Shown: positions 17,766 through 26,614 of the stretch, one piece after another
How positions within the stretch are numbered: position 1 is the stretch's first letter
Layout: each line of letters starts with the position of its first letter
Assembly (NCBI GenBank): GCA_944380355.1
Contig: CALWHJ010000003.1
Span: forward strand, 62,001 to 126,000
Length of the DNA: 64,000 bases
Source of the DNA: an uncultured Christensenellaceae bacterium
Lineage (GTDB): Bacteria > Bacillota > Clostridia > Christensenellales > UBA3700
Direction: 5' to 3'
Translations under genes and position numbers: made by a program
Notes under the pieces: generated by a model
Told to the model about the DNA's origin: nothing
Database searches by the model: none
What the model saw: only the letters and a program-made list of their open reading frames with translations

Positions 17766-18954
17766 GGACTGCCTCCTTGTAGCTGTCTATAATATAATCT
17801 ACTTCCTCGTCTGTGAGAAGCGTATGCAAAGGAAGCGTTATCTCGTTGCGGTACATATCGTAAGCGCAGGGATAGTCCTTTATGTCAAAACCTATCGCCT
17901 TGTATCCCGTAAACATAGGAAGGGGCTTATAATGCACGTTGGACGCTATGCCTTTTTCCGCAAGGCGGGTAATTATTTCGTTGCGTTGTTTCTCATCTGC
18001 ACCGTCTACTCTGGTGATATATAGATGTCCGCTTCCTGCGAAGTCTTTTCCGAAATGCTTTACGGGCTTTATCGCCGTATCTGCAAACGCCTTGTCGTAC
18101 TTCTCGATAATCTCTTTTCTCCTTGCCAGAAGAGAGGGGTATCTCCTCAGCTGAACTATTCCTATAGCCGACATAATATCCGTCATATTGCACTTGTAAC
18201 CGAGCGTCTTTATATCGTATTCCCACGCGCCGATTTTCATTTTTGAAAGCGCGTCCTTGGACTGCCCGTGAAGCGACATAAGCATAAATTGAGTATATAT
18301 GTCTTCGTCGGATATTCCCTCAATACTTTTCCACGTTACGGCACCGCCCTCAGCCGTCGTAAGATTTTTGACGGCGTGGAAGGAAAAAGAGGTAAAATCG
18401 GCTATCTCACCCGAAACTTTACCTTCTCTTACCGCGCCGAAAGAATGTGCAGCATCAGCTATTACGGCTATTCTGCCTATACGTTTCTGCACGGGATTTT
18501 CCGCTTTGAAAATACCTTTGTTATCCTCGGCGATTTTATACAATGCGTCATAATCGGCTATTACGCCCGCTATATCAACGCCGATAATTGCTTTCGTTCT
18601 GTCGCTGACAGCCTTGGCTACGTTTGCCGCGCTGATGTAAAAATCGTCTTTGTCTACGTCGACGAGTACAATCTTCGCGCCTACGTGCTCGATTACGCTT
18701 GCCGAAGCTGTGTAAGTGTATGCGCTGGTAATTACCTCATCCCCCTCGCCTATACCCAAAAAACGAAGAATAAGCTCTAGCCCTGCGGTAGCAGAATTGA
18801 GACATACGGCTTTTGCGGTATGGCAATACCGGGCTATCTGTTTTTCGAAAAGTTTGGTTTTGGGACCTGTAGTTATCCATCCCGACCTGAGTGTATCTGT
18901 TACTTCGTCTATTTCTTCCTGAGTTATATCGGGAGGGGAAAACTTTATATTCAT
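17758..18954 (-). CDS. DegT/DnrJ/EryC1 PLP aminotransferase for nucleotide-sugar synthesis
   Basis: 398 residues. Family landmarks: AYTYTASASVIEHVGA near residue 82, DAAHSFGA with the PLP-contacting aspartate near 168, and SFHAVKNLTTAEGGA with the PLP lysine near 193. Such enzymes aminate a keto-sugar nucleotide. It is the first gene of the glycan locus, 38 bases from a strong promoter. No 4,6-dehydratase is present in the window, so the keto-sugar must come from a gene elsewhere. Confidence 0.92.
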   Translation of the reverse strand: MNIKFSPPDITQEEIDEVTDTLRSGWITTGPKTKLFEKQIARYCHTAKAVCLNSATAGLELILRFLGIGEGDEVITSAYTYTASASVIEHVGAKIVLVDVDKDDFYISAANVAKAVSDRTKAIIGVDIAGVIADYDALYKIAEDNKGIFKAENPVQKRIGRIAVIADAAHSFGAVREGKVSGEIADFTSFSFHAVKNLTTAEGGAVTWKSIEGISDEDIYTQFMLMSLHGQSKDALSKMKIGAWEYDIKTLGYKCNMTDIMSAIGIVQLRRYPSLLARRKEIIEKYDKAFADTAIKPVKHFGKDFAGSGHLYITRVDGADEKQRNEIITRLAEKGIASNVHYKPLPMFTGYKAIGFDIKDYPCAYDMYRNEITLPLHTLLTDEEVDYIIDSYKEAVRV

Positions 18955-18992
18955 AACCTTGGTCTTTCTCCATAAAAAATTTTATTTATAAT

Positions 18993-19021
18993 ATTATAGC
19001 ATTATGATTTGCAAATATCAA
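18993..19021 (-). promoter_or_regulatory. Promoter of the surface-glycan locus
   Basis: TTGATA, 17-base spacer, TATAAT on the minus strand. It could drive the whole overlapping run 18954 to 3967; I saw no strong internal terminator. Confidence 0.8.
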
Positions 19022-19120
19022 CATTAAATACATAAATATTACCAACTTATAAAACACGTGCGCTTCTAACGGTTTTCGACGTTAGTATTTTTTGTTAAAA
19101 TCCATGCTTTTAAAACAATA

Positions 19121-19147
19121 CAGCCGCTTCTTTGTCAGAAGCGGCTG
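19121..19147 (-). terminator. Terminator hairpin after GH20 gene
   Basis: Perfect 11-bp stem (CAGCCGCTTCT and its complement) with loop TTGTC, followed on the minus strand by a broken T run. It separates the GH20 gene from the glycan promoter. Confidence 0.7.
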
Positions 19148-19188
19148 CAAAAGCCTTGAATTATTTGAGATTTTATGCTAAAAATCCT

Positions 19189-20778
19189 TTATTTCTCCGA
19201 TTCTTTGCGAGCAAGCATCTTTTTCATCTCGTCAAATTCATAGTCGGGATATACTCGCCACAAATTCCATTTCGACGCGCAGGTAAACTTTAGACGGGGG
19301 TGCGTCTTGCCGCTGTAAATTGCCTGAGGACAAATACGGCACTTTATGCCGTCGAGATACTCTCTCGAAGCTTCTAGTCTTTGCTCGAAGTCATTGTAGT
19401 TACGCTTTTCGGCAGGCGTCCAGCATACCTCGGAAAAAGCCGTAAGACGTGCCATTGTAAGCATATCCAGTTTGTCAACGTCTCTGATATACTCCGTCCA
19501 CTGCGGTATTTCCATACCCACTACGTTATTCTCGTTCATTACCCCCAGCTTCTCTGCCGCAAGAGAATAGGTCTTGGACAAGGGGCGTACGTTGTAAGGA
19601 TGGTCCATATATACGTAATTGACCATAGATATGACGATTTTTCCGCCTTTTTCCATCCACGCAAACTCGTTTTTGTCGCCCTTGCGGCGCGTCCACCACT
19701 GCGCTATGATATCCTTGTCCATAATGTCGTGAGCGTCAAGAATCTCGTTCCAGCCTATCATTGCCTTGCCTTTTGACTTGAGATATTCGGCTATGACGTT
19801 GTTAAAATATCCCTGCAAAGCATTGACGTCCTTGAGATTCTGTTCTTTTATTTTTGCCTGACAAAGCGGGCATTTCTGCCAACGCGCTTTAGGTACTTCG
19901 TCTCCGCCTATATGGAAGTACTTGCCGGGGAAAATTTCGCACAATTCGTCGATTATGTCTTTAGCAAAAGAATAAACTTCCTCTTTTCCGCAGCACAAGA
20001 TATTGTCCATAACTCCCCAACGTACGGAAACTTCTGTCTCCTCTCCTCTGCACGAAAGATGAGGATAGCACGCGATTGCGGCTACCATATGACCGGGCAT
20101 ATCTATCTCGGGAATTATCTCGATATGTCTTTCTTTTGCAAACGCTACGATATCGCGCATTTGCTCCTGCGTATAAAAACAGCCTTCTCCGTAAGGAGTA
20201 TTGTCTCTGGGCTCTTTACCTCTCAAGTAGCCCTTCAAAGACAAAGGCGTGCTTTTTCTCACCGAACCTTTTTGCGTAAGCAAAGGATATTTTTTTATCT
20301 CTGCTCTCCAGCCCTGGTCATCGGTAAGATGCCAGTGAAAAACGTTCATTTTAAGACGCGACATTATCTCGAGAATTTCTTTGATTTTTTCCACCGTCCA
20401 GAAGTGTCTTGCGCAATCGAGCATAAAACCTCTGTGCTTATAACGGGGTTTATCCTGAATATCGGTACAATGAAGTTGTCCGTCTTTGTACGCCGATTGT
20501 TCAATCGTCATTAGCGCGTAATAAGCTCCCGCCTCTGTGCTTGCGCTGACGGTAACGCTTTCTTCCGCTTTGTCTGTCGAGATTACATAGCCCTCTTCTG
20601 CCACGTATTCGTCTTTGACGAATTTCAAAGAAGTACCTTGTCCGCCCTCGAAAGAAGCGAAAAATTCTTTGGCAAACTTGACAGCGCCTGCAAAGTCGCC
20701 CGTAATTTTTGTAGATTTACCCAGCTTGATTGCGTGTTCTTTTATCACGTAATGAAGCGGTCTGGGAATAATGTTCAT
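19189..20778 (-). CDS. Beta-N-acetylhexosaminidase (GH20)
   Basis: 529 residues without signal peptide, so probably cytoplasmic. GH20 landmarks: MLDCARHFW near residue 120, FHWHLTDDQGWR (147-158), PEIDMPGHM near 223, and the catalytic pair Asp293-Glu294 in HIGGDEVPK. The enzyme removes terminal GlcNAc or GalNAc by substrate-assisted catalysis, so imported mucin or peptidoglycan fragments are likely substrates. It has its own promoter (20829-20857) inside the end of the upstream gene, and ribosome site GGAGG. Confidence 0.95.
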   Translation of the reverse strand: MNIIPRPLHYVIKEHAIKLGKSTKITGDFAGAVKFAKEFFASFEGGQGTSLKFVKDEYVAEEGYVISTDKAEESVTVSASTEAGAYYALMTIEQSAYKDGQLHCTDIQDKPRYKHRGFMLDCARHFWTVEKIKEILEIMSRLKMNVFHWHLTDDQGWRAEIKKYPLLTQKGSVRKSTPLSLKGYLRGKEPRDNTPYGEGCFYTQEQMRDIVAFAKERHIEIIPEIDMPGHMVAAIACYPHLSCRGEETEVSVRWGVMDNILCCGKEEVYSFAKDIIDELCEIFPGKYFHIGGDEVPKARWQKCPLCQAKIKEQNLKDVNALQGYFNNVIAEYLKSKGKAMIGWNEILDAHDIMDKDIIAQWWTRRKGDKNEFAWMEKGGKIVISMVNYVYMDHPYNVRPLSKTYSLAAEKLGVMNENNVVGMEIPQWTEYIRDVDKLDMLTMARLTAFSEVCWTPAEKRNYNDFEQRLEASREYLDGIKCRICPQAIYSGKTHPRLKFTCASKWNLWRVYPDYEFDEMKKMLARKESEK

Positions 20779-20828
20779 AATTGCCTCCGTTGAGTTTTTG
20801 CGTAAACTCGTTTTGTCTTAGCTTTTTT

Positions 20829-20857
20829 ATTATATTATCTGCGGAGAGTTTTTTCAA
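20829..20857 (-). promoter_or_regulatory. Promoter of GH20 gene
   Basis: TTGAAA, 17-base spacer, TATAAT on the minus strand; the -35 box overlaps the upstream stop codon. Confidence 0.75.
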
Positions 20858-22248
20858 CCCCCGTAAATCACATTTATTCCGTCCTCGAAAGGCACGTCGT
20901 TGAAAAGTCTTATGCAACCGCCGTCGTACTTATTGAAAATCTTTATGCCGATTTCTCCGCCGTCGTATTCAAAAGAATACGACTTTTGACAAAACTGCAT
21001 TAAATCTCCCGCCTTGAAAGGCTCGTCAAGACTAACCTCTTTGCCGTCAACGTAAATTTTCATATCGAAATAATAAGGACTGGCAAATCCGTAATTGGTG
21101 AGCATAAAACTCGCTTTTCCGTCCGCGATTTTCAAGTTTGACGCCACAAGCTGATACCCCAGATGATATTTGAGATAATCGAACGCGCTGATTTTGCCGC
21201 CCTCTGGTAAAGCGGGATTGTAAGGAAGATTGTTTTGCCGCATATAGTCCTCGTCGAGGAAAACTTCTTTGGCTTGCTCGAGAGCGTATTTTTGTCCTTC
21301 GTCCTCGTTATAATTATGCTCGATAGAAAGCGTGGTGAGTCCGTAACCGACGCACTGCTTCACTACCCCTAATATATCAATTTCGTCCCCCGCTCTTCCC
21401 CACGGCAATTCGCCGTCGGTAACGGTATGTTTACACTTGTTGAGAAGGAGAATATATTGCTCGTCTTCCCAGTCCATCATACCCCACTCGTGGTCGTAGC
21501 CTACGAGAAAATCGTCGTGTACGGAAAATCTGTACTCAAGCTCGTCGGGTACTTGCGTAAGCATTTGGGGCGTACGCACCATAATAGGCACGCCCTCGGG
21601 CACCATATCCGCTACCGCGGCTGCGACGCGTTTTACGCTGTGTCTATGCACGCTTCCGTGTCCCTCTCCCCAAAGTCCTATCATGCCCATTTGCATCGCG
21701 TATACTACGTCGTAAAAAAGCACTTGGTTTTGCTCAAAAAAGACTTTCAGCTGTTTGCAATGACTTTCGATTCTGCTTGTAGTAGGTCCGTTTTTCTGTC
21801 CTTGATTCGTTTCGTACGCAAAGCGCAAAAGTATCTTTACGTCCTTGCTTTTTATGTACTCCAAATAATCCTTAAGCTGTATAAATGCCGACTGAGGAAT
21901 TTCCTTGTCGTAGTATTCGATAAGATAGACGTAAACCTGAAGTACCGTAATATCCTGCTCGCCGTGACGGGTCAATTGTTCCTGCAGTTTTTGCATATAA
22001 GGCTCGCCGCTGCCGGGGTACGCCTCGTCCCTGCCGAGAGTGATATAAGTCTCTCCTCGAAAGCCCCTGTCGGGATTGTCGGCAGGCGCGTTTTGAAGAG
22101 TACAAAAAGCTATACTGTCGTCCGGCTCGAACTCAAACGCAACAGGCGCGGGAGAATAATGCTTTAAATCTATTTTGTCGCAGGCACACGAAAATACAAA
22201 AACCGCCGTCAACAAAATTATCAAAACCGCTATTATAACAATTCTCAT
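20854..22248 (-). CDS. DUF4874/DUF4832 family exported (lipo)protein
   Basis: 464 residues. The N-terminus is a signal peptide with a lipobox-like VFSC at about 17-20, so it is probably lipid-anchored outside. NPDRGFRGETYITLG near residue 59 is typical of DUF4874, and the later VRTPQML and DDFLVGYDHEWG regions of DUF4832. Its barrel-like pattern resembles glycoside hydrolases of the TIM-barrel type, but the activity is unknown to me. The following GH20 gene suggests a glycan-related job. Confidence 0.72.
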   Translation of the reverse strand: MRIVIIAVLIILLTAVFVFSCACDKIDLKHYSPAPVAFEFEPDDSIAFCTLQNAPADNPDRGFRGETYITLGRDEAYPGSGEPYMQKLQEQLTRHGEQDITVLQVYVYLIEYYDKEIPQSAFIQLKDYLEYIKSKDVKILLRFAYETNQGQKNGPTTSRIESHCKQLKVFFEQNQVLFYDVVYAMQMGMIGLWGEGHGSVHRHSVKRVAAAVADMVPEGVPIMVRTPQMLTQVPDELEYRFSVHDDFLVGYDHEWGMMDWEDEQYILLLNKCKHTVTDGELPWGRAGDEIDILGVVKQCVGYGLTTLSIEHNYNEDEGQKYALEQAKEVFLDEDYMRQNNLPYNPALPEGGKISAFDYLKYHLGYQLVASNLKIADGKASFMLTNYGFASPYYFDMKIYVDGKEVSLDEPFKAGDLMQFCQKSYSFEYDGGEIGIKIFNKYDGGCIRLFNDVPFEDGINVIYGG

Positions 22249-22277
22249 CTTATTTCCCCGTATCGGTTACTGATTAT

Positions 22278-22306
22278 ATTTTATCACAGCGCACGCCCAG
22301 TATCAA
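22278..22306 (-). promoter_or_regulatory. Promoter of DUF4832 gene
   Basis: TTGATA, 17-base spacer, TAAAAT on the minus strand, about 30 bases before the ATG. Confidence 0.7.
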
Positions 22307-22370
22307 TAAGCGATATATATCCGTTTGTTTAATAAATCAAACCCGCTCAACCGTCTTCTCCGATAAAACA

Positions 22371-22402
22371 AAAATACTCCTCCCGTCGGGGAAGAGTATT
22401 TT
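22371..22402. terminator. Terminator after zinc-ribbon/DUF4190 gene
   Basis: AAAATACT (22371-22378) pairs with AGTATTTT (22395-22402) around a GC-rich inner stem. T and A runs on both sides make it usable on both strands; on the minus strand it lies 16 bases after the stop. Confidence 0.8.
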
Positions 22403-22417
22403 ATTTGATGACTGCGG

Positions 22418-22978
22418 TTATTCGGCAAACATAACTGCTAACGTTATAAACACGTAAAACACGAACCAAAGAACTTGCAAGATGCCGAATACAAGACCTA
22501 TCGTAGAACAAATCTTACCTGCTTTTGCATAGCTTTCTCCGTCATATTCACCCGTCGATATAAGCTGCATTGCCTTCTTGGAAGAGGTGAGACCTATGAT
22601 AGCCGTAATAAGCGTAAATACACCCAACAAGGACAATATACCGCATACCAGCGATACGGTCGCGCTCGAGTTGCTGAGCTTGGGTTTGTATACGGGAGGG
22701 GGCGTAGTAGCGCGTCCCGCACCGTTGTATGTGCCGTTTTGGTTATATCCGCCGCTCTGATTATTAGTATTGCCGGCAAAAGTGCTGCCTGTAGCGTTAG
22801 CGCTTGTATTTGCCGACGTAAATACGTCTTCATTGCTCCTGTCGGGAGTAACGTCTATAAACTCGTCGGCATCGTGCGTATGGTCGATTACCTCGGTTTG
22901 TTTTTCTATTCTGTGTCCGCAGTTGCCGCAGTAAACGTCTTTCTCGTCTACTTCGCTGCCACAATTGTCACAATGCAT
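22418..22978 (-). CDS. Zinc-ribbon + DUF4190-like membrane protein
   Basis: 186 residues: a zinc ribbon CDNCGSEV...CGNCG (residues 3-20), a linker rich in N, T and G (50-95), and two hydrophobic segments (107-128 and 155-180) of the DUF4190 type with a GLTSSKKAMQL loop. Function unknown; such proteins are common in gut Clostridia. It has its own promoter, ribosome site GGAGG and terminator, and a small GCCGA/TCGGC hairpin just before the ribosome site. Confidence 0.82.
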   Translation of the reverse strand: MHCDNCGSEVDEKDVYCGNCGHRIEKQTEVIDHTHDADEFIDVTPDRSNEDVFTSANTSANATGSTFAGNTNNQSGGYNQNGTYNGAGRATTPPPVYKPKLSNSSATVSLVCGILSLLGVFTLITAIIGLTSSKKAMQLISTGEYDGESYAKAGKICSTIGLVFGILQVLWFVFYVFITLAVMFAE

Positions 22979-23026
22979 AATTTTTACCTCCTTGCCGAAA
23001 ATCGGCTTATGTTTGTGTACAGTTTT

Positions 23027-23055
23027 ATTCTAACAGAAACTTATAGAATTTTCAA
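23027..23055 (-). promoter_or_regulatory. Promoter of zinc-ribbon/DUF4190 gene
   Basis: TTGAAA, 17-base spacer, TAGAAT on the minus strand. Confidence 0.7.
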
Positions 23056-23105
23056 GAGTTTATTTATGTTAATCGTTCACAAATTATGCAAATCGTACAT
23101 AATTT

Positions 23106-23543
23106 CTATTTGTCGATAACGTATTGCGTATATCCCAAAGGTCGGAAACCCTCGCGGCAATACAGTCTTACCGCGCCGTCGTTGCTTTCTTCGACCTCCA
23201 GTCGGATACGGGCAAAATCACCGTATTGTTTTTTTACGAAACGCAAAAATTCTCCGCCCAGCCCCTTGCCTCTGAAACGCGCCGACACGTAAATTTCCTC
23301 TATCCACACTACTTTTCCGCCCGCCTCGTTGCTGAAGGTGTAAGCCGTGAGAGCGTAACCCGCACACTCCTTTCCGCATTCCAGAATATACAAATCCAGA
23401 TAGGGGCTTCCCTTCTGCGCCTCGTCGAGCGTGGCTATCATATTTTTCTCGGGTATAGGATGCTCTACCGCTTCCGACGAATAAAACTCTTTCATCATAC
23501 AAAGCGTTTGTTCTCTGTCTTTTACAGTGTATTTGCGAATCAT
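23106..23543 (-). CDS. GNAT family N-acetyltransferase
   Basis: 145 residues from the ATG at 23543, which follows GGAGG. GNAT landmarks: VDRGNLR-region equivalent EEIYVSARFRGKGLGGEFLRF, with the acetyl-CoA pyrophosphate loop RGKGLG near residue 93, and the later VEESNDGAVRLYCREGF segment. The acceptor cannot be told. It stands alone between two other units. Confidence 0.88.
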   Translation of the reverse strand: MIRKYTVKDREQTLCMMKEFYSSEAVEHPIPEKNMIATLDEAQKGSPYLDLYILECGKECAGYALTAYTFSNEAGGKVVWIEEIYVSARFRGKGLGGEFLRFVKKQYGDFARIRLEVEESNDGAVRLYCREGFRPLGYTQYVIDK

Positions 23544-23739
23544 TTTGACCTCCTTCAAATACAATATACCAAATTTTGCAGGTTTTTGCAATACCGCGCT
23601 TATATCGCATACCCTGTTTATCCCTCTATCTCTTGCGCGCTACAGTATATAAGGTGTATTATGTAAATGTGATTAAGTTACGGAAAAATTTGGAAATAAT
23701 GTATATAATGACAGTGAAAACAATAAAGGAGTAACTGAT

Positions 23740-24051
23740 ATGGCAATAATTAAACTTACTAAAGAAAACTTTGACGAGGAAGTGCTCAACAGCGACAAAC
23801 CCGTCCTCATTGATTTTTGGGCAAACTGGTGCGGCCCCTGCAGAATGTTGTCCCCTACCGTGGACGAGATAGCAGAAGAGCGCGAAGATATAAAAGTATG
23901 TAAGGTCAACGTGGACAACGAGATGGAACTCGCAAGCGCATTCGGCGTATCGAGCATACCTATGCTGACCGTAATCAAGGACAAGAAGATTGTCGCTCAA
24001 TCCGTGGGCGTACAACCTAAAGCAAAAATTCTCGCTATGCTCGAGGAGTAA
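23740..24051 (+). CDS. trxA: Thioredoxin
   Basis: 103 residues with the active site WCGPC (31-35), the cis-proline SIPML near residue 75, and the usual FWANWCGPCRM context. Cytoplasmic disulfide reductase. Ribosome site AAAGGAG. A TATAAT box at 23704-23709 marks the promoter, but I see no clear -35. Its place beside the CoA-disulfide reductase fits a thiol-redox group. No thioredoxin reductase is in the window. Confidence 0.96.
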   Translation: MAIIKLTKENFDEEVLNSDKPVLIDFWANWCGPCRMLSPTVDEIAEEREDIKVCKVNVDNEMELASAFGVSSIPMLTVIKDKKIVAQSVGVQPKAKILAMLEE

Positions 24052-24061
24052 TCAGCCCCCC

Positions 24062-24089
24062 CAAAAAACACGGCGGGACAACCGCCGTG
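24062..24089. terminator. Convergent terminator between trxA and the 24111 gene
   Basis: CACGGCGG (24069-24076) pairs with CCGCCGTG (24082-24089). The T run is on the minus-strand side (complement of 24063-24068), so it mainly ends the minus-strand gene. Confidence 0.8.
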
Positions 24090-24110
24090 CATTTATGTAT
24101 GGCAAGATAA

Positions 24111-24644
24111 TTATTTGTGTTTGAGCGCGTCGCGGAAAACCTTGTCCGACTCGGAGTAGACCTTTCCGCAGTACTGACACTGCGCGGTAGGCGCCTGTGC
24201 CTCGGCATACACGTCCGCACCGCAATTGGCGCACTTGAACGAAAAGTGATGCATCTCCTGCTTTCTTGCGGTAATCAATTCAAGACGCTGATTGTCGACA
24301 AAGAGATACTTATTGAGATATCCCTCTCTTATCGCGGACTGAATAAGCGCGACGGTGGTTTTTTCGTTGGTCGACATATATGTGGACAATTCCGCCACAG
24401 TATAGAGATTCTGCTCCTCTATCGCTCTCAGAAGAGTTATCGTCTTGCTGTACCCGCCTATTCTTGTCCAACAAATAGGCGCGACGTAAAATCCGGCTAC
24501 GATAAGCACTATTCCCAAAGCCATTAGTACCCAGATTTTGTTGATAGCACAAAGTATCGTCATAACTATGCCTACCGGAAATCCTATCGTCAGTATGATA
24601 GAAACGGCAAGCATTATTTTCTTTTTTTTGATAGCAGCGTCCAT
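24111..24644 (-). CDS. Two-span membrane protein with winged-helix-like segment and zinc ribbon
   Basis: 177 residues from the ATG at 24644 (ribosome site GAGGTG). Two hydrophobic segments (about 10-55), then a helical region (LRAIEEQNLYTVAELSTYMS) that looks like a small winged helix, and a C-terminal zinc ribbon CANCG...CQYCG. No function recognised. A promoter faces it at 24664-24692, divergent from the CoA-disulfide reductase gene. Confidence 0.75.
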   Translation of the reverse strand: MDAAIKKKKIMLAVSIILTIGFPVGIVMTILCAINKIWVLMALGIVLIVAGFYVAPICWTRIGGYSKTITLLRAIEEQNLYTVAELSTYMSTNEKTTVALIQSAIREGYLNKYLFVDNQRLELITARKQEMHHFSFKCANCGADVYAEAQAPTAQCQYCGKVYSESDKVFRDALKHK

Positions 24645-24663
24645 ATTCACCTCTCTGCTTAAT

Positions 24664-24692
24664 ATTATATAGGTATTCGGACACAAAATCAA
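24664..24692 (-). promoter_or_regulatory. Promoter of the 24111 gene
   Basis: TTGATT, 17-base spacer, TATAAT on the minus strand. Confidence 0.7.
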
Positions 24693-24753
24693 TATGCTAA
24701 GCAAAATTAAGAAAAAAATATCCGAAAATTTTTATATACTCAAAGGAGTCAGT

Positions 24754-26430
24754 ATGAAAAACAAGAAAATCGTTATCATAGGCGGCGTCGCGGGAGGCGC
24801 GACCGCGGCGGCAAGACTGAGAAGACTTGACGAATTTGCGCAAATAACGGTATTGGAAAAGGGGGAATACGTCTCTTTTGCAAACTGCGGTTTGCCTTAT
24901 TATATCGGCGGAGAAATAAAGAGAAAATCTTCCCTCACGCTTCAGACGCCCGAAAGCTTCAGGGCGCGTTTTAACGTCGACGTGCGCGTATTTAACGAGG
25001 TTACGGCAATCAACCGCGAACGCAAAACCGTAACGGTATCTGATCTTATAAAAGAAACGACTTACGAGGAAAGTTACGACAAGCTGATTATATCCACCGG
25101 AGCCTCTCCCGCCCTGCCCGCCGTCGAGGGAATAGACGACGAACGCATCTTCACTCTCAGAAACATACCCGACACTTACAAAATTAAAGAGTTTACCGAA
25201 CAGGCAAAGCCCCGTACCGCTCTCGTGGTCGGAGGAGGTTTTATCGGTATGGAAATGACTGAAAATCTCGTCAAAGCAGGTGTGGAAGTTACCGTCGCAA
25301 CAAGGTCGGACAGAGTTATGTCGCATATGGACTACGACGCGTCTTGTTTTATACACAACGAACTGAGAGCCAACGGCGTAAAACTTCTCTTCAACAACGT
25401 GCCTGAGAAAATAATAAAGAAAAAAGATTATCTCGAGGTAATCCTCTCAAGCGGAAAAAGCGTACTGTCGGATATGATTATACTTGCTCTTGGAGTTGTG
25501 CCTGACAGTAAAATCGCAGTCGACGCGGGACTCGAAGTCAACGAAAAAGGCGCAATAAAAACCGATAAAAATATGCGCACCAGCGACCCCGACATCTTTG
25601 CTGTGGGAGACGCTGTAGAGAGTTACGATTTTATCACTTCATCCCCCTCTCACGTGCCGCTTGCCGGACCTGCTAACAAACAAGGCAGAATCGCCGCCGA
25701 TAATATCGCAGGCATACCGTCTGAGTACAAGGGCACTCAAGGCTCTGCGATAGTAAAAATATTCGGGCTGACTGCCGCATATACGGGACTGAGCGAAAAT
25801 CAGGCAAAAAGACGCGGGCTGAATTACGGCGTAAGTCATACCTTTTCGCCCAGCCACGCGACGTATTATCCTAATCCCGAATATATGTCCGTAAAGACCG
25901 TCTTCGATAAGTCCGACGGCAAAATACTCGGCGTACAAATCGTAGGAGGAGAAGGAGTAGACAAACGCTGCGACGTAATGGCAACCGCAATAAGAGCGGG
26001 TATGACGGCGTACGATTTGACAAATCTCGAATTGTGTTACGCTCCGCCCTACGGCTCGGCAAAAGACCCCGTAAATATGGTGGGATACACGATTGAAAAC
26101 CTGCTTACGGGCAAGATCAAAAACTTCTACTGCGACGATATAGACAGTCTTCTCGACAGAAAGGACGTAACACTCCTCGACACCCGCACGAAGTACGAAT
26201 ACGACAGAGGACATATCCGCGGTTTCGTAAACATTCCCGTTGACGAATTAAGGGCTAATCTGAATTTGCTTGACAAGTCAAAGCCCGTATATCTCACTTG
26301 TCACGTAGGACAACGCGGCTACGTTGCGGCGCGTATTCTCGCGCAGTACGGCTACGACGTATACAACCTGAGCGGAGGATACAACCTTTACGCAACGATT
26401 ATGACTTCAAAGTACCCCGAACAGGTTTAA
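24754..26430 (+). CDS. CoA-disulfide reductase with C-terminal rhodanese domain
   Basis: 558 residues from the ATG at 24754 (ribosome site AAAGGAG); a longer frame upstream has no ribosome site. Residues 1-440 are a flavin disulfide reductase: GGVAGGATAAARLRR (10-24) binds FAD, Cys45 in SFANCGLPYY is the single redox cysteine of the CoADR class, and VVGGGFIGMEM binds NAD(P)H. Residues 465-558 are a rhodanese domain with Cys516 in TCHVGQRGY. Such enzymes reduce CoA disulfide, persulfide or polysulfide. A Crp-type regulator gene lies opposite, after the terminator. Confidence 0.93.
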   Translation: MKNKKIVIIGGVAGGATAAARLRRLDEFAQITVLEKGEYVSFANCGLPYYIGGEIKRKSSLTLQTPESFRARFNVDVRVFNEVTAINRERKTVTVSDLIKETTYEESYDKLIISTGASPALPAVEGIDDERIFTLRNIPDTYKIKEFTEQAKPRTALVVGGGFIGMEMTENLVKAGVEVTVATRSDRVMSHMDYDASCFIHNELRANGVKLLFNNVPEKIIKKKDYLEVILSSGKSVLSDMIILALGVVPDSKIAVDAGLEVNEKGAIKTDKNMRTSDPDIFAVGDAVESYDFITSSPSHVPLAGPANKQGRIAADNIAGIPSEYKGTQGSAIVKIFGLTAAYTGLSENQAKRRGLNYGVSHTFSPSHATYYPNPEYMSVKTVFDKSDGKILGVQIVGGEGVDKRCDVMATAIRAGMTAYDLTNLELCYAPPYGSAKDPVNMVGYTIENLLTGKIKNFYCDDIDSLLDRKDVTLLDTRTKYEYDRGHIRGFVNIPVDELRANLNLLDKSKPVYLTCHVGQRGYVAARILAQYGYDVYNLSGGYNLYATIMTSKYPEQV

Positions 26431-26459
26431 ATATAATACTAAATATATAGTTATATAAG

Positions 26460-26500
26460 TTATTTATACAATTTACCCAAGTCTTAAATTGTATAAATAA
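26460..26500. repeat. Dispersed 41-bp palindrome, copy 2
   Basis: Same perfect 16-bp arms as copy 1, but the 9-nt loop reads CCCAAGTCT instead of CATAAGGCT. It lies 29 bases after the CoA-disulfide reductase stop and just before a normal terminator. Confidence 0.9.
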
Positions 26501-26530
26501 TGGACGAAAAAGCATTCTAAAGCATTTTTA

Positions 26531-26565
26531 AAGCCGACTGCCTTCAAGGCAATCGGCTTGTTTTG
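26531..26565 (+). terminator. Terminator after CoA-disulfide reductase gene
   Basis: AAGCCGA (26531-26537) pairs with TCGGCTT (26553-26559), with an inner GCC/GGC stem, followed by GTTTTGT. Confidence 0.75.
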
Positions 26566-26614
26566 TAGTTGACTTAATTGCGTATAGCAGAATTAAAACT
26601 TAACCCCGCGCGCT

